Assembly (NCBI RefSeq): GCF_905175385.1
Contig: NZ_HG992750.1
Span: 62,001 to 126,000, forward strand
Source: Vibrio sp. B1FLJ16
GTDB taxonomy: Bacteria > Pseudomonadota > Gammaproteobacteria > Enterobacterales > Vibrionaceae
DNA length: 64,000 nucleotides
Reading direction: 5' to 3'
How positions within the stretch are numbered: the first letter of the stretch is position 1; every line of letters begins with the position of its first letter. A program made the position numbers and the translations under genes. This document shows positions 26,101 through 34,995 of this stretch, one piece after another. A model generated the notes under the pieces. The model worked only from the letters and a program-made list of their open reading frames with translations, made no database searches and was not told the origin of the DNA.

Positions 26101-27006
26101 ATGCAGACAGCGCCGATCACCTCATTACAAACCTGGTTTCCAGGGAAGCAGGTTTTGCCCTTGTGGCCGAATTCCCAGTTATCTTCTCATATACAGCAAT
26201 GCTACCAAGACAGGAGCGTTAATGCCGGCCTTTCAGATCGCGCGGTGTTTCAGGTAACCAATCCGGAAATCGTGGTGTTTGAGCCTGAAAAACCAAATGG
26301 CATCGGTATATTATTACTGCCGGGAGGCGGTTATCGACTTGTCTCTGTTGACAAAGAGGGAGTAGACAGTGCGCGCGTTCTCAATCAAGCCGGTTTTACG
26401 GTGTTTGTGATGACCTATCGCATGCCGGACGAAGGGCATGAGTTTGGTTCGATGACGACGCTAGCAGATGCTCAGCGAGGGTTGCGATTAGCCCGTCAAC
26501 TAGCGCCCGATTTATCATCTGTTGGAGTACTGGGCTTTTCGGCAGGTGGTCACGCAGCCGCAAGCCTAGCGACGGGACACCAACAGGTAATTTATCCTTA
26601 CCAGGACGAAGCCGACAGGTTATCTGCAAGGCCTGACTTTTGCGCCTTGATGTACCCGGTGATCAGTATGGACAAAAGCATTGCTCATATGGGCTCGCGC
26701 ACCGAGCTGATTGGTCAATCACCATGCGAATCAGACATCATCCGGTTCTCGATGGAAAAGCAAGTAACGCTGGATATGCCCCCGTGCTTTTTACTCCATG
26801 CCAGTGACGATTCTGCTGTGAGCGTTGAAAACAGTGTCGTGTTCTGGCAAGCCCTACGCCAGTATGGCATTGCTACCGAAATGCACTTATTTGAAAAAGG
26901 CCAGCATGGTTTTGGTATTCGTGGTGCACAGGGATTACCTGTCTTGGTTTGGCCACAACTTCTCTCGGCGTGGTTACTGAACCTTACTCAGCAATACGTC
27001 AGATAG
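26101..27006 (+). CDS. Alpha/beta hydrolase, acetylesterase-like (PaeX/AxeA type)
   Basis: A protein of 301 residues without signal peptide. The oxyanion block is LLPGGGYR, the nucleophile serine is in GFSAGGH, the acid in HASDDSAV and the histidine in KGQHGFG, all typical of acetyl-xylan/pectin acetylesterases of the PaeX kind. Natural pectin is often acetylated, and a cytoplasmic enzyme could deacetylate imported oligogalacturonides before Ogl and KdgF act. It sits 75 bp after the kduD operon and just before kdgK. GAGACGGAGATAG precedes the start. Substrate not proven. Confidence 0.8.
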   Translation: MQTAPITSLQTWFPGKQVLPLWPNSQLSSHIQQCYQDRSVNAGLSDRAVFQVTNPEIVVFEPEKPNGIGILLLPGGGYRLVSVDKEGVDSARVLNQAGFTVFVMTYRMPDEGHEFGSMTTLADAQRGLRLARQLAPDLSSVGVLGFSAGGHAAASLATGHQQVIYPYQDEADRLSARPDFCALMYPVISMDKSIAHMGSRTELIGQSPCESDIIRFSMEKQVTLDMPPCFLLHASDDSAVSVENSVVFWQALRQYGIATEMHLFEKGQHGFGIRGAQGLPVLVWPQLLSAWLLNLTQQYVR

Positions 27007-27025
27007 ATCAAGCTCACGAAATAAA

Positions 27026-27040
27026 TGAACCATTGTTTTA
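27026..27040 (+). promoter_or_regulatory. KdgR box upstream of kdgK
   Basis: TGAACCATTGTTTTA fits the KdgR palindrome with two mismatches and lies 65 bp before kdgK, within the 98-bp gap after the hydrolase gene. Confidence 0.68.
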
Positions 27041-27104
27041 TTTTTATTGTTTAGTGGTTTTGTAATTGCGATAATAGCGACATCAAATACTGAGGAGACC
27101 TTCC

Positions 27105-28034
27105 ATGAACCCAATCAGTCGTGTTGCCATCATCGGTGAATGCATGGTGGAGCTGAAGAAAAATGACGGCGCACTAGAGCAAGGCTTTGGTGGCGATACA
27201 CTAAACACTGCTGTTTACCTGTCACGTTTAACGAAACAACACGGGGTAGAAACCTCTTACGTTACGGGCTTAGGTCAGGACCCGTTTAGCCGTGAAATGC
27301 TGGCGGCGTGGCAGGACGAAGGTATCAATACGGATATGGTCTACCTTTCAGAAGACAAGGTCCCTGGTATTTATGCGATTGAAACCGCAGACGATGGTGA
27401 GCGTAGTTTCTTCTACTGGCGCAACGATGCGGCAGCAAAATACTGGCTGCGTGATCGCGCGCTGTTGTCATTAGTTAAAGAGCTTTGCCAGCACCAAATG
27501 ATTTATCTGAGTGGTATCAGCCTGGCGATCATCTCCGATGATACACGTGAGATGTTAATTGAACTGTTGAAGCTGTGCCGTAAAGAAGGCGTGAAAATCG
27601 CATTTGATAACAACTTCCGCCCTAAATTGTGGCCAAGTATCGAACAAGCCCGCGAATTCTACTCTAAAATTCTGAGCGTAACAGACATGGCATTTTTGAC
27701 TTACGATGACGAAGTCATGCTATGGGGCGACAAGCACGAAGACGAAGCAATTAGCCGCACGAAAAACTTTGGTGTTAAAGAGATCATTGTTAAGCGTGGC
27801 GCGGACGATTGTTTTGTCGTGACTGAAGACGAACAGCATACCGTTGCAGCAACAAAAGTCGATTCTGTAGTCGATACGACAGCGGCAGGCGACTCTTTCA
27901 GTGCAGGTTATCTTGCAAAACGTATTTTAGGCGGAGACATGTCAGAGTCTGCGCTGGCCGGACACAAAGTGGCTGGCACCGTTATTCAACATCGCGGCGC
28001 AATCATTCCAAGCGACGTGATGCCTACTATTTAA
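27105..28034 (+). CDS. kdgK: 2-dehydro-3-deoxygluconokinase
   Basis: PfkB-family kinase of 309 residues that phosphorylates KDG to KDPG. The N-terminal glycine motif GGDTLNTAVYLSRL and the C-terminal PfkB signature DTTAAGDSFSAGYLA (catalytic aspartate) are intact. The length equals E. coli KdgK. GAGGAG precedes the ATG. Its stop is 11 bases from eda, so the two are co-transcribed under the KdgR box at 27026. Confidence 0.95.
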   Translation: MNPISRVAIIGECMVELKKNDGALEQGFGGDTLNTAVYLSRLTKQHGVETSYVTGLGQDPFSREMLAAWQDEGINTDMVYLSEDKVPGIYAIETADDGERSFFYWRNDAAAKYWLRDRALLSLVKELCQHQMIYLSGISLAIISDDTREMLIELLKLCRKEGVKIAFDNNFRPKLWPSIEQAREFYSKILSVTDMAFLTYDDEVMLWGDKHEDEAISRTKNFGVKEIIVKRGADDCFVVTEDEQHTVAATKVDSVVDTTAAGDSFSAGYLAKRILGGDMSESALAGHKVAGTVIQHRGAIIPSDVMPTI

Positions 28035-28045
28035 GGAACGATGAA

Positions 28046-28669
28046 ATGAAAGACCTTAATCAACAACTTTCTGAAATTAAAGTAGTGCCTGTTATTGCTA
28101 TCAAAGATGCAAACAAGGCAGTAAAACTGGCTCAGGTACTGATTGAAAACGGCCTGCCATGTGCTGAAGTAACATTCCGTACTGAAGATGCCGTACAAGC
28201 GATCAAAAACATGCGTCAGGCATACCCTGAGATGCTGATCGGTGCTGGTACAGTACTGACAAGTGCACAAGTTGATGACGCGATTGATGCTGGTGTTGAT
28301 TTTATCGTTAGCCCTGGTTTTAACCCGACAACAGTAAAGTACTGTCAGCAGCGCAATATCGCGATTGTTCCTGGGGTAAATAACCCTAGCTTAGTTGAGC
28401 AAGCGATGGAAATGGGTCTACGTACTCTTAAGTTTTTCCCTGCAGAGCCATCAGGAGGCACGGCAATGCTTAAAGCACTAACTGCTGTATACCCGGTTAA
28501 ATTCATGCCTACAGGTGGCGTGAGCCCGAGTAACGTCAAAGATTACTTGGCAATACCTTCAGTCTTAGCGTGTGGTGGTACCTGGATGGTTCCTGGCGAT
28601 TTGATTGACAACGAGCAATGGGAAGAGCTGGCGAAGCTGGTTCGTGAAGTTGCAGGAATTATTGAATAA
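28046..28669 (+). CDS. eda: KDPG/KHG aldolase
   Basis: Class I aldolase of 207 residues that splits KDPG into pyruvate and glyceraldehyde-3-phosphate and ends the pathway. The Schiff-base lysine is in LKFFPAEPSGG, the catalytic glutamate in AEVTFRTEDA, and PTGGVSPSNV forms the phosphate site. Normal length. It is followed by a strong terminator, so kdgK-eda is a two-gene unit. Convergent with the symporter gene at 28971. Confidence 0.96.
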   Translation: MKDLNQQLSEIKVVPVIAIKDANKAVKLAQVLIENGLPCAEVTFRTEDAVQAIKNMRQAYPEMLIGAGTVLTSAQVDDAIDAGVDFIVSPGFNPTTVKYCQQRNIAIVPGVNNPSLVEQAMEMGLRTLKFFPAEPSGGTAMLKALTAVYPVKFMPTGGVSPSNVKDYLAIPSVLACGGTWMVPGDLIDNEQWEELAKLVREVAGIIE

Positions 28670-28735
28670 TTCCTACCCCGGTTAGCACCGAAAAACTATC
28701 TCTGATAGTCGAACGATCTTTTGGGCAAATTGCCA

Positions 28736-28766
28736 ACGCCTGCGCTCCACGCAGGCGTTTTTTTAT
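28736..28766 (+). terminator. Intrinsic terminator after kdgK-eda
   Basis: Perfect 9-bp stem ACGCCTGCG/CGCAGGCGT, five-base loop, then eight T. A smaller stem ACTATC/GATAGT precedes it. The remaining bases to 28970 show nothing else. Confidence 0.9.
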
Positions 28767-28970
28767 TCTTAGTCATCCGCACCCATCCCCACTTTTCCTA
28801 TCTAATCCCTTAGATACAATAACTCTGAACCCTTATTCCACGTTGACAGCTCAAAAAGCCTTGCGTGATATTGATTAATGCTTACCGCTTAATGTTCATT
28901 ATCGGGGCAATACAGCGCAGTGATTTACAGAGCGCGACGATAATATCACGCTCTATAAGTGTCTGATTTA

Positions 28971-30698
28971 TTATCGCTGCCAGACTCGTCTGGACTGTTT
29001 GGCAGGCTTGAGCAAGAACAAGCTGAACAGTAAAACGATACAGCCTATCGCGACAAAAATCGTTTGTGATGATTCGGCCAGTATGAATCCCGCTAGTATC
29101 AACAGTGTTCCGGCCGCTGCAGTAATTGAGCCCACATACAGGCCTTGTTTGTGATTGATCGGCGCTTGCTCTTCTTCACTGATAGGGGTTGCTAACTTTT
29201 GTCGGAGTGTGTTTCGGCTTTCTAAGACTGTCTCTGGTTCTTTGGAATAAAAGAGTCCGGTAAGTAAGAAGAAACCGCCCGTGACGATAATGTGGAGTGC
29301 AAGCGTCAGCACAATCGTCAGATCTTTGGTTTCCCGTGATGTCAGCGGCTCGGAAAACAGCCAGTTGACATCGAACACAAACATCATAAACAGTGATACC
29401 AAACATCCTACAATCACGGTTGCCCATCCAGACCAGTTCGGCGTTTTTATTGTGACAAGCGCCAGCAGGGAAGGGATGTTTATCGGCATTTGTATAAATG
29501 CCGCGAAGAAAATCATCATTTCAAACAGACTGTAAGATTTGACCGAGGCGAGCAACAAAGCGGTTACGGTGGCTAATAATCCCGATAATAAAGTCGCGAC
29601 TTTGCCTACAATCAACTGCTGACGGCTGTCTGCATGCGGGTTAATCCAGACCTGGTAGAGGCTTTTCACCACGATCCCGGCGTTGCGGTTATGAGCAGAT
29701 GAAAGCGGCGCTATTGTTGCTGCAACCAAGGCAACCATCACCAGTCCCAGAATTCCCTGCGGCATGTAGTTCTGAATGTAATAAAGGTAGGCAGCGGTAT
29801 TGGCACTTTCTCCTAGAGCAGGATAAACGGCGAACAGATCGATTTGCTGCGCAGCTACGAACCAGGCCGGCATGAACCAGAGTACCGGAGCAACAATAAA
29901 CAGTGCACCAGCGACGAATGCCGCTTTGGTGGCGTCTTTGTCATTTGCGGTAGTAAGAAAGCGATAACAGCTAAGCGTGTGATTGTTGTTCATTGTTTGC
30001 TGCAGCAACATTGCGATTGCCCACATGACAAAAAGAAACGGAATATTCATGTTCTGGCCATAAACAGGGTTTACGTGATCAAATATGGCCGCAGGCGTTT
30101 CAAAACGTTGTAAAGCTGTATAACCGATGACTAAGGTGATGGCTATCAGCAACACCAACTGAATGACATTGGTCACCGAAACTGTCCACGCACCACCGCT
30201 TACAGCAATCAAGGTGACGATCACACCCATAGCGATAATCGTGGTCGAGACGTCAATAGCAAAGACGGCAGAAAAAAATGAGGCCAGTCCGTTCATCCAG
30301 ATTGCGCAGGCAATCAGGGTCAAGGGAAAGTTTAATAGCGTGAACAGTTGTTCTGATGCATGACCAAAGCGCACCCGAATCACTTCCATTGCGGTTTCAA
30401 CCCGTAATCTTCGGTATCTGCGCGCAAAAAAGGCGGCCGCTAGGAAAAAGCCCAGGGGATTACCCCAAAAAATAAACATCACACTGATGCCGTCTTCATA
30501 GGCTTTGGCCGCAGCACCAGTAAAGGTCCATGCGGAAAACTGAGTCATAAAAGCGGTCGCTCCAGCCATCCACCACATCATGGTTCCTCCGCCCTGAAGG
30601 AAGTCATTTGACGAGTTAGAAAACCGGCGAAACACCCATGCAGCGATCGCAATGAAGAGCAGATAGATCATTACGATCATCGAATCTAATAAAGTCAT
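28971..30698 (-). CDS. Sodium/solute symporter (SSS family), uronate island
   Basis: A membrane protein of 575 residues with about thirteen to fourteen helices. The SSS core is recognisable in FRRFSNSSNDFLQGGGTMMWWMAGATAF (only the core of which is typical), QFSAWTFTGAAAKAYEDG and the NRNAGIV block near helix eight. It is divergent from kdgM and shares the KdgR boxes of that gap. It is a paralogue of the symporter at 31972, with the same SAWTFTGAA motif. The substrate may be galacturonate, KDG or DKI. The N-terminal start is standard. Confidence 0.88.
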   Translation of the reverse strand: MTLLDSMIVMIYLLFIAIAAWVFRRFSNSSNDFLQGGGTMMWWMAGATAFMTQFSAWTFTGAAAKAYEDGISVMFIFWGNPLGFFLAAAFFARRYRRLRVETAMEVIRVRFGHASEQLFTLLNFPLTLIACAIWMNGLASFFSAVFAIDVSTTIIAMGVIVTLIAVSGGAWTVSVTNVIQLVLLIAITLVIGYTALQRFETPAAIFDHVNPVYGQNMNIPFLFVMWAIAMLLQQTMNNNHTLSCYRFLTTANDKDATKAAFVAGALFIVAPVLWFMPAWFVAAQQIDLFAVYPALGESANTAAYLYYIQNYMPQGILGLVMVALVAATIAPLSSAHNRNAGIVVKSLYQVWINPHADSRQQLIVGKVATLLSGLLATVTALLLASVKSYSLFEMMIFFAAFIQMPINIPSLLALVTIKTPNWSGWATVIVGCLVSLFMMFVFDVNWLFSEPLTSRETKDLTIVLTLALHIIVTGGFFLLTGLFYSKEPETVLESRNTLRQKLATPISEEEQAPINHKQGLYVGSITAAAGTLLILAGFILAESSQTIFVAIGCIVLLFSLFLLKPAKQSRRVWQR

Positions 30699-30720
30699 GT
30701 GGCACAGCTCACGAAAAAAT

Positions 30721-30735
30721 TAAAACACCGTTTCA
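30721..30735 (-). promoter_or_regulatory. KdgR box upstream of the minus-strand symporter
   Basis: TAAAACACCGTTTCA fits the KdgR palindrome and begins 23 bp upstream of the symporter ATG at 30698, a position that would block transcription start. Confidence 0.72.
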
Positions 30736-30810
30736 AAGATCACAAAAAAATCCATAACCACTTTATTGGTATGTGTTTAAAGGTATATTAAAACAACATT
30801 CAGTATAAAA

Positions 30811-30825
30811 TAAAATGGCGTTTCA
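30811..30825 (+). promoter_or_regulatory. KdgR box overlapping the kdgM start region
   Basis: TAAAATGGCGTTTCA fits the KdgR palindrome with one mismatch. It covers an upstream in-frame ATG at 30815 and ends five bases before the preferred kdgM start, so bound repressor would cover the ribosome-binding region of the gene. Confidence 0.7.
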
Positions 30826-30829
30826 AAAA

Positions 30830-31504
30830 ATGAAAATTAAATACCTTACCTCTGCACTCCTATTAGCTATGGCCTCTGGTTTAGCCGGCGCTGCTACTAT
30901 TGACGTTCGACATGAATTTGTGCCAGACCGTGATGGCGATGAGCATCGCGACCGTATTTACGTTTCTCACCGTTTTGCGAACCAGATTGGTTTCAGCGTG
31001 GAAGCGAAATGGAACTACAAAAACAGTGGCATGGCTGACGCCGGTCACGAAACGGGTTTAAGTTACCGTTACAAAGTAAACGACGCGTTCTCATTGACTC
31101 CGAGTATGTCAGTTGATGCCGGCTCATCTAGCTCAACCTTCAAATACAACCTGAGTGGTTCTTACAACCTGACGGATGAGTGGAACGTTGGTGCTCGTGT
31201 TCGCCACGGTTACAAAAACTCAGACGATTCTCGTTACAACCAGCTAAACCTGTACGTAAACCGTAAGTTCGACTGGGGCAAACTTGGCCTGGATATGGAA
31301 TACAAAGATCTGCACGGCGGTGACGGCGGCTGGGAAAACAAAGGTCACGATCAGTTAATCGACTTCAAAGGTGAGTACAACAAGCTGGAAAGTGGCTTCA
31401 TCCCGTTCTTTGCTGTCGCGGCGATTACAAACAAAGGTGACGGTTCAGATTACAAAGATGAGTACATCCCTCGTTTCCGCGTTGGTGTGAAATACAACTT
31501 CTGA
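30830..31504 (+). CDS. kdgM: KdgM-family oligogalacturonate-specific porin
   Basis: Outer-membrane 12-stranded beta-barrel channel for acidic oligosaccharides, 224 residues from the ATG at 30830. That start opens a clean signal peptide (MKIKYLTSALLLAMASGLAGA); an earlier ATG at 30815 lies within the KdgR box and would prefix five residues. The mature protein begins ATIDVRHEFVPDRDGDEHRD and ends RVGVKYNF, with a terminal phenylalanine as expected for an outer-membrane barrel. The alternation of strands and charged loops fits KdgM/NanC. It is divergent from the first symporter and followed by a 180-base 3' region and terminator. Confidence 0.92.
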   Translation: MKIKYLTSALLLAMASGLAGAATIDVRHEFVPDRDGDEHRDRIYVSHRFANQIGFSVEAKWNYKNSGMADAGHETGLSYRYKVNDAFSLTPSMSVDAGSSSSTFKYNLSGSYNLTDEWNVGARVRHGYKNSDDSRYNQLNLYVNRKFDWGKLGLDMEYKDLHGGDGGWENKGHDQLIDFKGEYNKLESGFIPFFAVAAITNKGDGSDYKDEYIPRFRVGVKYNF

Positions 31505-31679
31505 TCAGGAACCAGAGTCTGAGAACCACATTTTAGCTCTGTCTTTGTACGCCATTTGAGCGCCAGAGATAAACGCGACCGGTATGTACTTTGGCTCCAT
31601 TAACCTGATATTTATTAACCAGATAACGGTTAATGACCAAGCGAGTCAGCTTATAGAACTCATCTAATAACACTAAACG

Positions 31680-31702
31680 AAGGGCTCGTGGGAGCCCTTT
31701 TT
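31680..31702 (+). terminator. Intrinsic terminator of kdgM
   Basis: Stem AAGGGCTC/GAGCCCTT, loop GTGG, and T-rich tail. It lies about 176 bases downstream of the kdgM stop. Confidence 0.85.
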
Positions 31703-31881
31703 ATTGGCTAAAAATTACTCGACAACGATCACGCTTTCATACTTCCGGACTTGTATGTGACATACCACTTTGTGATTAGTCTCAAACTATGTCCTTTCAA
31801 ATATTGTGGTTAATAGGGGTTGGTTATTTACAAGCTACCCATTGTTGATCTCAGTCATGTTTGGGCGCAAAAGTTGAAAAT

Positions 31882-31896
31882 TGAACCGTTGTTTTG
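31882..31896 (+). promoter_or_regulatory. KdgR box 1 upstream of the second symporter
   Basis: TGAACCGTTGTTTTG is a looser match to the KdgR palindrome, 76 bp before the ATG at 31972. With the site at 31946 it forms a pair 64 bp apart (centre to centre). Confidence 0.55.
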
Positions 31897-31945
31897 ATTT
31901 TTGTCTCAGTTCGTTTTGTTTTTTGAAAATATAATTTATCTAAAT

Positions 31946-31960
31946 TAAAACAGCGTTTCG
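31946..31960 (+). promoter_or_regulatory. KdgR box 2 upstream of the second symporter
   Basis: TAAAACAGCGTTTCG matches the KdgR palindrome apart from its last base. It ends 11 bp before the ATG and overlaps the AGGA ribosome binding site, so it covers the leader of the gene. Confidence 0.7.
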
Positions 31961-31971
31961 AGGATTCTATT

Positions 31972-33741
31972 ATGGAATACGATTACTTAGTAATAGCAGG
32001 CTACTTTGCCCTGATGGTGGCAATCAGCCTGCTGTTCAAAAAGATGGCAAGTAACAGTACCAGTGATTACTTCCGCGGGGGCGGTAAGATGCTGTGGTGG
32101 ATGGTTGGTGCTACAGCCTTCATGACACAGTTCTCTGCATGGACCTTTACAGGTGCAGCCGGTAAAGCATTTAATGACGGTTTTGCCGTTCTGGCGGTAT
32201 TCGTAGGTAACATGGTTGCTTACGTGTTCGCTTACTTCTACTTCGCTCGTCGCTTCCGCCAGATGCGTGTCGATACGCCTACAGAAGGTGTACGTCGTCG
32301 TTTTGGTTCGACTAACGAGCAGTTCTTCACTTGGGTAATCATTCCGCTAAGCGTTATTAACGCTGGTGTATGGCTAAACGGTCTGGGCGTGTTCGCTTCA
32401 GCTGTATTTAATGCTGACATCATAACCACTATTTATGTAACGGGTGCGGCGGTACTGCTTATCTCACTACTATCTGGTGCATGGGGTGTGGTTGCGTCTG
32501 ACTTTATCCAGACTCTGATTGTTGCGGTTATCTCTATCGCGTGTGCAATCGTTGCATTGGTTTATGTTGGCGGTCCTGGTGAGATCATCAGTAAGTTTGA
32601 CCATGGTAATGGCTTCTTCGTTGGTCCGGATATGAACTACCCACTACTTATTGTTGGTTCGTTCTTCTTCTTCATCGTTAAGCAGCTTCAGTCTATCAAC
32701 AACATGCAAGAGTCTTACCGTTTCCTTAACGCGAAAGATTCAAACAACGCAAGCAAAGCAGCGCTACTTGCACTTGGTATGATGATGGTTGGTGCAATCA
32801 TTTGGTTCATCCCACCATGGGCAACTAACGTTCTAGTTCCAGATGCAGCAGAAGCTTACCCAGCACTTGGTGCTAAAGCTCGTGACGCGGTGTACCTAGT
32901 GTTCGCTCGTGAGTTCATGCCTGTTGGTACTATCGGTCTACTAATGGCTGGTCTGTTCGCAGCAACCATGTCTTCAATGGACTCAGCGCTTAACCGTAAC
33001 TCTGGTATCTTTGTACGTAGCTTCTACGCACCTATCATGCGTAAAGGTGAAGCGACAGATAAAGAGCAGCTACGCGCAGGTCAAATCGCTTGTGTGGTTA
33101 ACGGTATCCTAGTTATCTTGATGGCTCAGTTCTTCAACTCACTGAAGCACCTAAGCTTGTTCGACCTAATGATGCAAGTAGCGACGCTACTACAATCTCC
33201 AATCCTAGTTCCATTGTTCCTGGGTATCCTGATTCGTCGTACGCCGAAATGGGCTCCGTGGGCAACAGTTGTAGTTGGTATGTTCGTATCTTGGTCTGTA
33301 GTTAACTACTTCACTCCAGCGCGCGTTGGCGAGTGGTTCGGTATGGAAAACCTGACAGGTCGTGAAATGGGTGAGATGAAAACGATGATCACCATCGCAG
33401 CGCACCTATTCTTCACAGCTGGTTTCTTCTGCTTGACGACTCTGTTCTACAAAGAAGAAAAAGATCCGTACATCGAAGGTACTAAAGAGTTCTTCAACGA
33501 TGTGGACACTGAGTGTGTTGCTGAAGAAGGTCAAGACATCGTTGACCGTATGCAACGCAACAAACTAGGTTCACTAGTAATGCTAATGGCTGGTGGTCTG
33601 ACACTGATGGTACTGATTCCAAACCCACTATGGGGGCGTGCATTGTTCCTGGGTTGTGCGGCTGTCATCTTCACGGTTGGTTTCGCTCTGAAGAAGAGCT
33701 CAGGTCTAGAGTCTAACGAAGCATTAACTGCGACTCGATAA
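31972..33741 (+). CDS. Sodium/solute symporter (SSS family), second copy
   Basis: A protein of 589 residues with about fourteen hydrophobic helices. Motifs shared with the copy at 28971 include QFSAWTFTGAAGKAFNDG and the DSALNRNSGIF block. Codon use is highly biased (CTA, GGT, GCA, CGT), suggesting strong expression. Two KdgR boxes precede it and oligogalacturonate lyase follows in the same direction, so it most likely brings in oligogalacturonides or their breakdown products. In alginate-degrading vibrios related SSS proteins (ToaA/ToaB) import oligoalginates; those are paralogues and not the likely identity here. Confidence 0.9.
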   Translation: MEYDYLVIAGYFALMVAISLLFKKMASNSTSDYFRGGGKMLWWMVGATAFMTQFSAWTFTGAAGKAFNDGFAVLAVFVGNMVAYVFAYFYFARRFRQMRVDTPTEGVRRRFGSTNEQFFTWVIIPLSVINAGVWLNGLGVFASAVFNADIITTIYVTGAAVLLISLLSGAWGVVASDFIQTLIVAVISIACAIVALVYVGGPGEIISKFDHGNGFFVGPDMNYPLLIVGSFFFFIVKQLQSINNMQESYRFLNAKDSNNASKAALLALGMMMVGAIIWFIPPWATNVLVPDAAEAYPALGAKARDAVYLVFAREFMPVGTIGLLMAGLFAATMSSMDSALNRNSGIFVRSFYAPIMRKGEATDKEQLRAGQIACVVNGILVILMAQFFNSLKHLSLFDLMMQVATLLQSPILVPLFLGILIRRTPKWAPWATVVVGMFVSWSVVNYFTPARVGEWFGMENLTGREMGEMKTMITIAAHLFFTAGFFCLTTLFYKEEKDPYIEGTKEFFNDVDTECVAEEGQDIVDRMQRNKLGSLVMLMAGGLTLMVLIPNPLWGRALFLGCAAVIFTVGFALKKSSGLESNEALTATR

Positions 33742-33761
33742 GCAAGAAATATAATACTATC

Positions 33762-33788
33762 CACTGCCAACGGTTTACGTTGGCAGTG
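33762..33788 (+). other. Intercistronic 11-bp stem-loop between symporter and ogl
   Basis: Perfect stem CACTGCCAACG/CGTTGGCAGTG with a five-base loop and no T tract. Such a hairpin in an operon may protect the upstream message from 3' decay or slow read-through. Confidence 0.6.
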
Positions 33789-33808
33789 TCATTGCGGAGA
33801 ATTGAAAT

Positions 33809-34975
33809 ATGGCCAAAGGCGATATCATCCAACTATCTTTTGAAACTTTCACTGATAGCGATACGAACGTAAAAGTGACGCGTTTAACGCCGACTGACGT
33901 GATTTGTCACCGTAACTACTTCTACCAGAAGTGCTTTACTCAGGATGGAACAAAGCTGTTATTCGCAGGTGATTTTGACGGAAACCGAAACTACTACCTG
34001 CTAAACCTCGAAACGCAACAAGCGGTCCAACTGACAGAAGGTAAAGGTGACAATACCTTTGGTGGTTTCATTTCAACTGATGAGCGCTCGTTCTTCTACG
34101 TGAAAAATGAACTGAACCTGATGAAAGTTGATTTAGAAACGTTGGAAGAAACGGCCATCTACACCGTTGATGAAGAGTGGAAAGGCTACGGCACTTGGGT
34201 TGCAAACTCAGACTGCACTAAGTTAGTGGGTATAGAAATCCTGAAACGTGACTGGCAACCGCTGACGTCTTGGGAGAAATTTGCAGAGTTCTACCATACC
34301 AATCCGACTTGCCGCTTAATCAAAGTTGATATTGAAACTGGCGACCTGGAAGTGGTTCACCAAGACACTGCATGGCTAGGCCACCCGATTTACCGTCCAT
34401 TTGACGATTCTACTGTTGGCTTCTGTCATGAAGGTCCGCATGATTTGGTTGATGCTCGTATGTGGCTGGTTAATGAAGACGGTAGTAACGTTCGTAAGAT
34501 CAAAGAGCACGCAGAAGGTGAATCCTGCACGCACGAATTCTGGATCCCAGACGGTAGCGCAATGGCTTACGTTTCTTACTTTAAAGGCCAGACGGATCGC
34601 GTGATCTACAAAGCGAATCCAGAAACGCTGGAAAATGAAGAAGTGATGGTAATGCCACCTTGTTCACACCTGATGAGTAACTTCGATGGTTCTTTGATGG
34701 TTGGTGATGGTTGTGATGCGCCTGTGGATGTTGCAGACGCAGAAAGCTACGACATTGAGAACGACCCGTTCTTGTACGTGCTGAACACCAAAGCTAAGAC
34801 AGCTCAGAAGCTTTGTAAGCACAGCACTTCCTGGGATGTTCTTGACGGCGACCGTCAGATCACTCACCCGCATCCGTCATTTACACCAAATGATGACGGT
34901 GTGTTGTTTACTAGTGACTTTGAAGGTGTACCAGCGATTTACATTGCTGAAGTGCCTGAATCTTACAAGCACTAA
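33809..34975 (+). CDS. ogl: Oligogalacturonate lyase (PL22)
   Basis: Cytoplasmic seven-bladed beta-propeller lyase of 388 residues that splits di- and oligogalacturonates into unsaturated monomers. There is no signal peptide. Recognisable family blocks: LTPTDVICHRNYFYQKCF, LFAGDFDGNRNYYLL, GHPIYRPFDDSTVGFCHEGP, SCTHEFWIPDG and THPHPSFTPNDDGVLFTSD; histidines and glutamines of these blocks hold the manganese and substrate. GCGGAGA precedes the ATG. It follows the second symporter by 67 bp. Confidence 0.95.
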   Translation: MAKGDIIQLSFETFTDSDTNVKVTRLTPTDVICHRNYFYQKCFTQDGTKLLFAGDFDGNRNYYLLNLETQQAVQLTEGKGDNTFGGFISTDERSFFYVKNELNLMKVDLETLEETAIYTVDEEWKGYGTWVANSDCTKLVGIEILKRDWQPLTSWEKFAEFYHTNPTCRLIKVDIETGDLEVVHQDTAWLGHPIYRPFDDSTVGFCHEGPHDLVDARMWLVNEDGSNVRKIKEHAEGESCTHEFWIPDGSAMAYVSYFKGQTDRVIYKANPETLENEEVMVMPPCSHLMSNFDGSLMVGDGCDAPVDVADAESYDIENDPFLYVLNTKAKTAQKLCKHSTSWDVLDGDRQITHPHPSFTPNDDGVLFTSDFEGVPAIYIAEVPESYKH

Positions 34976-34995
34976 TTAAACTGTAAACTCCTAAC

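Larger units (their letters stand above)
31505..31971. other. Intergenic region: kdgM 3' UTR and promoter of the second symporter
   Basis: A 467-bp gap. It holds a stem CATTAACC/GGTTAATG (31599-31606, 31628-31635), an intrinsic terminator at 31680-31702, and two KdgR boxes upstream of the symporter. The stretch of about 175 bases before the terminator could yield a 3'-UTR-derived small RNA. No open frame is convincing. Confidence 0.55.

Noticed and set aside
31972..33741. Symporter as an oligoalginate transporter (ToaA/ToaB) and the island as an alginate locus
   Set aside because: Neighbours are ogl, kduI, kdgM and KdgR boxes, which point to galacturonans; no alginate lyase is present.
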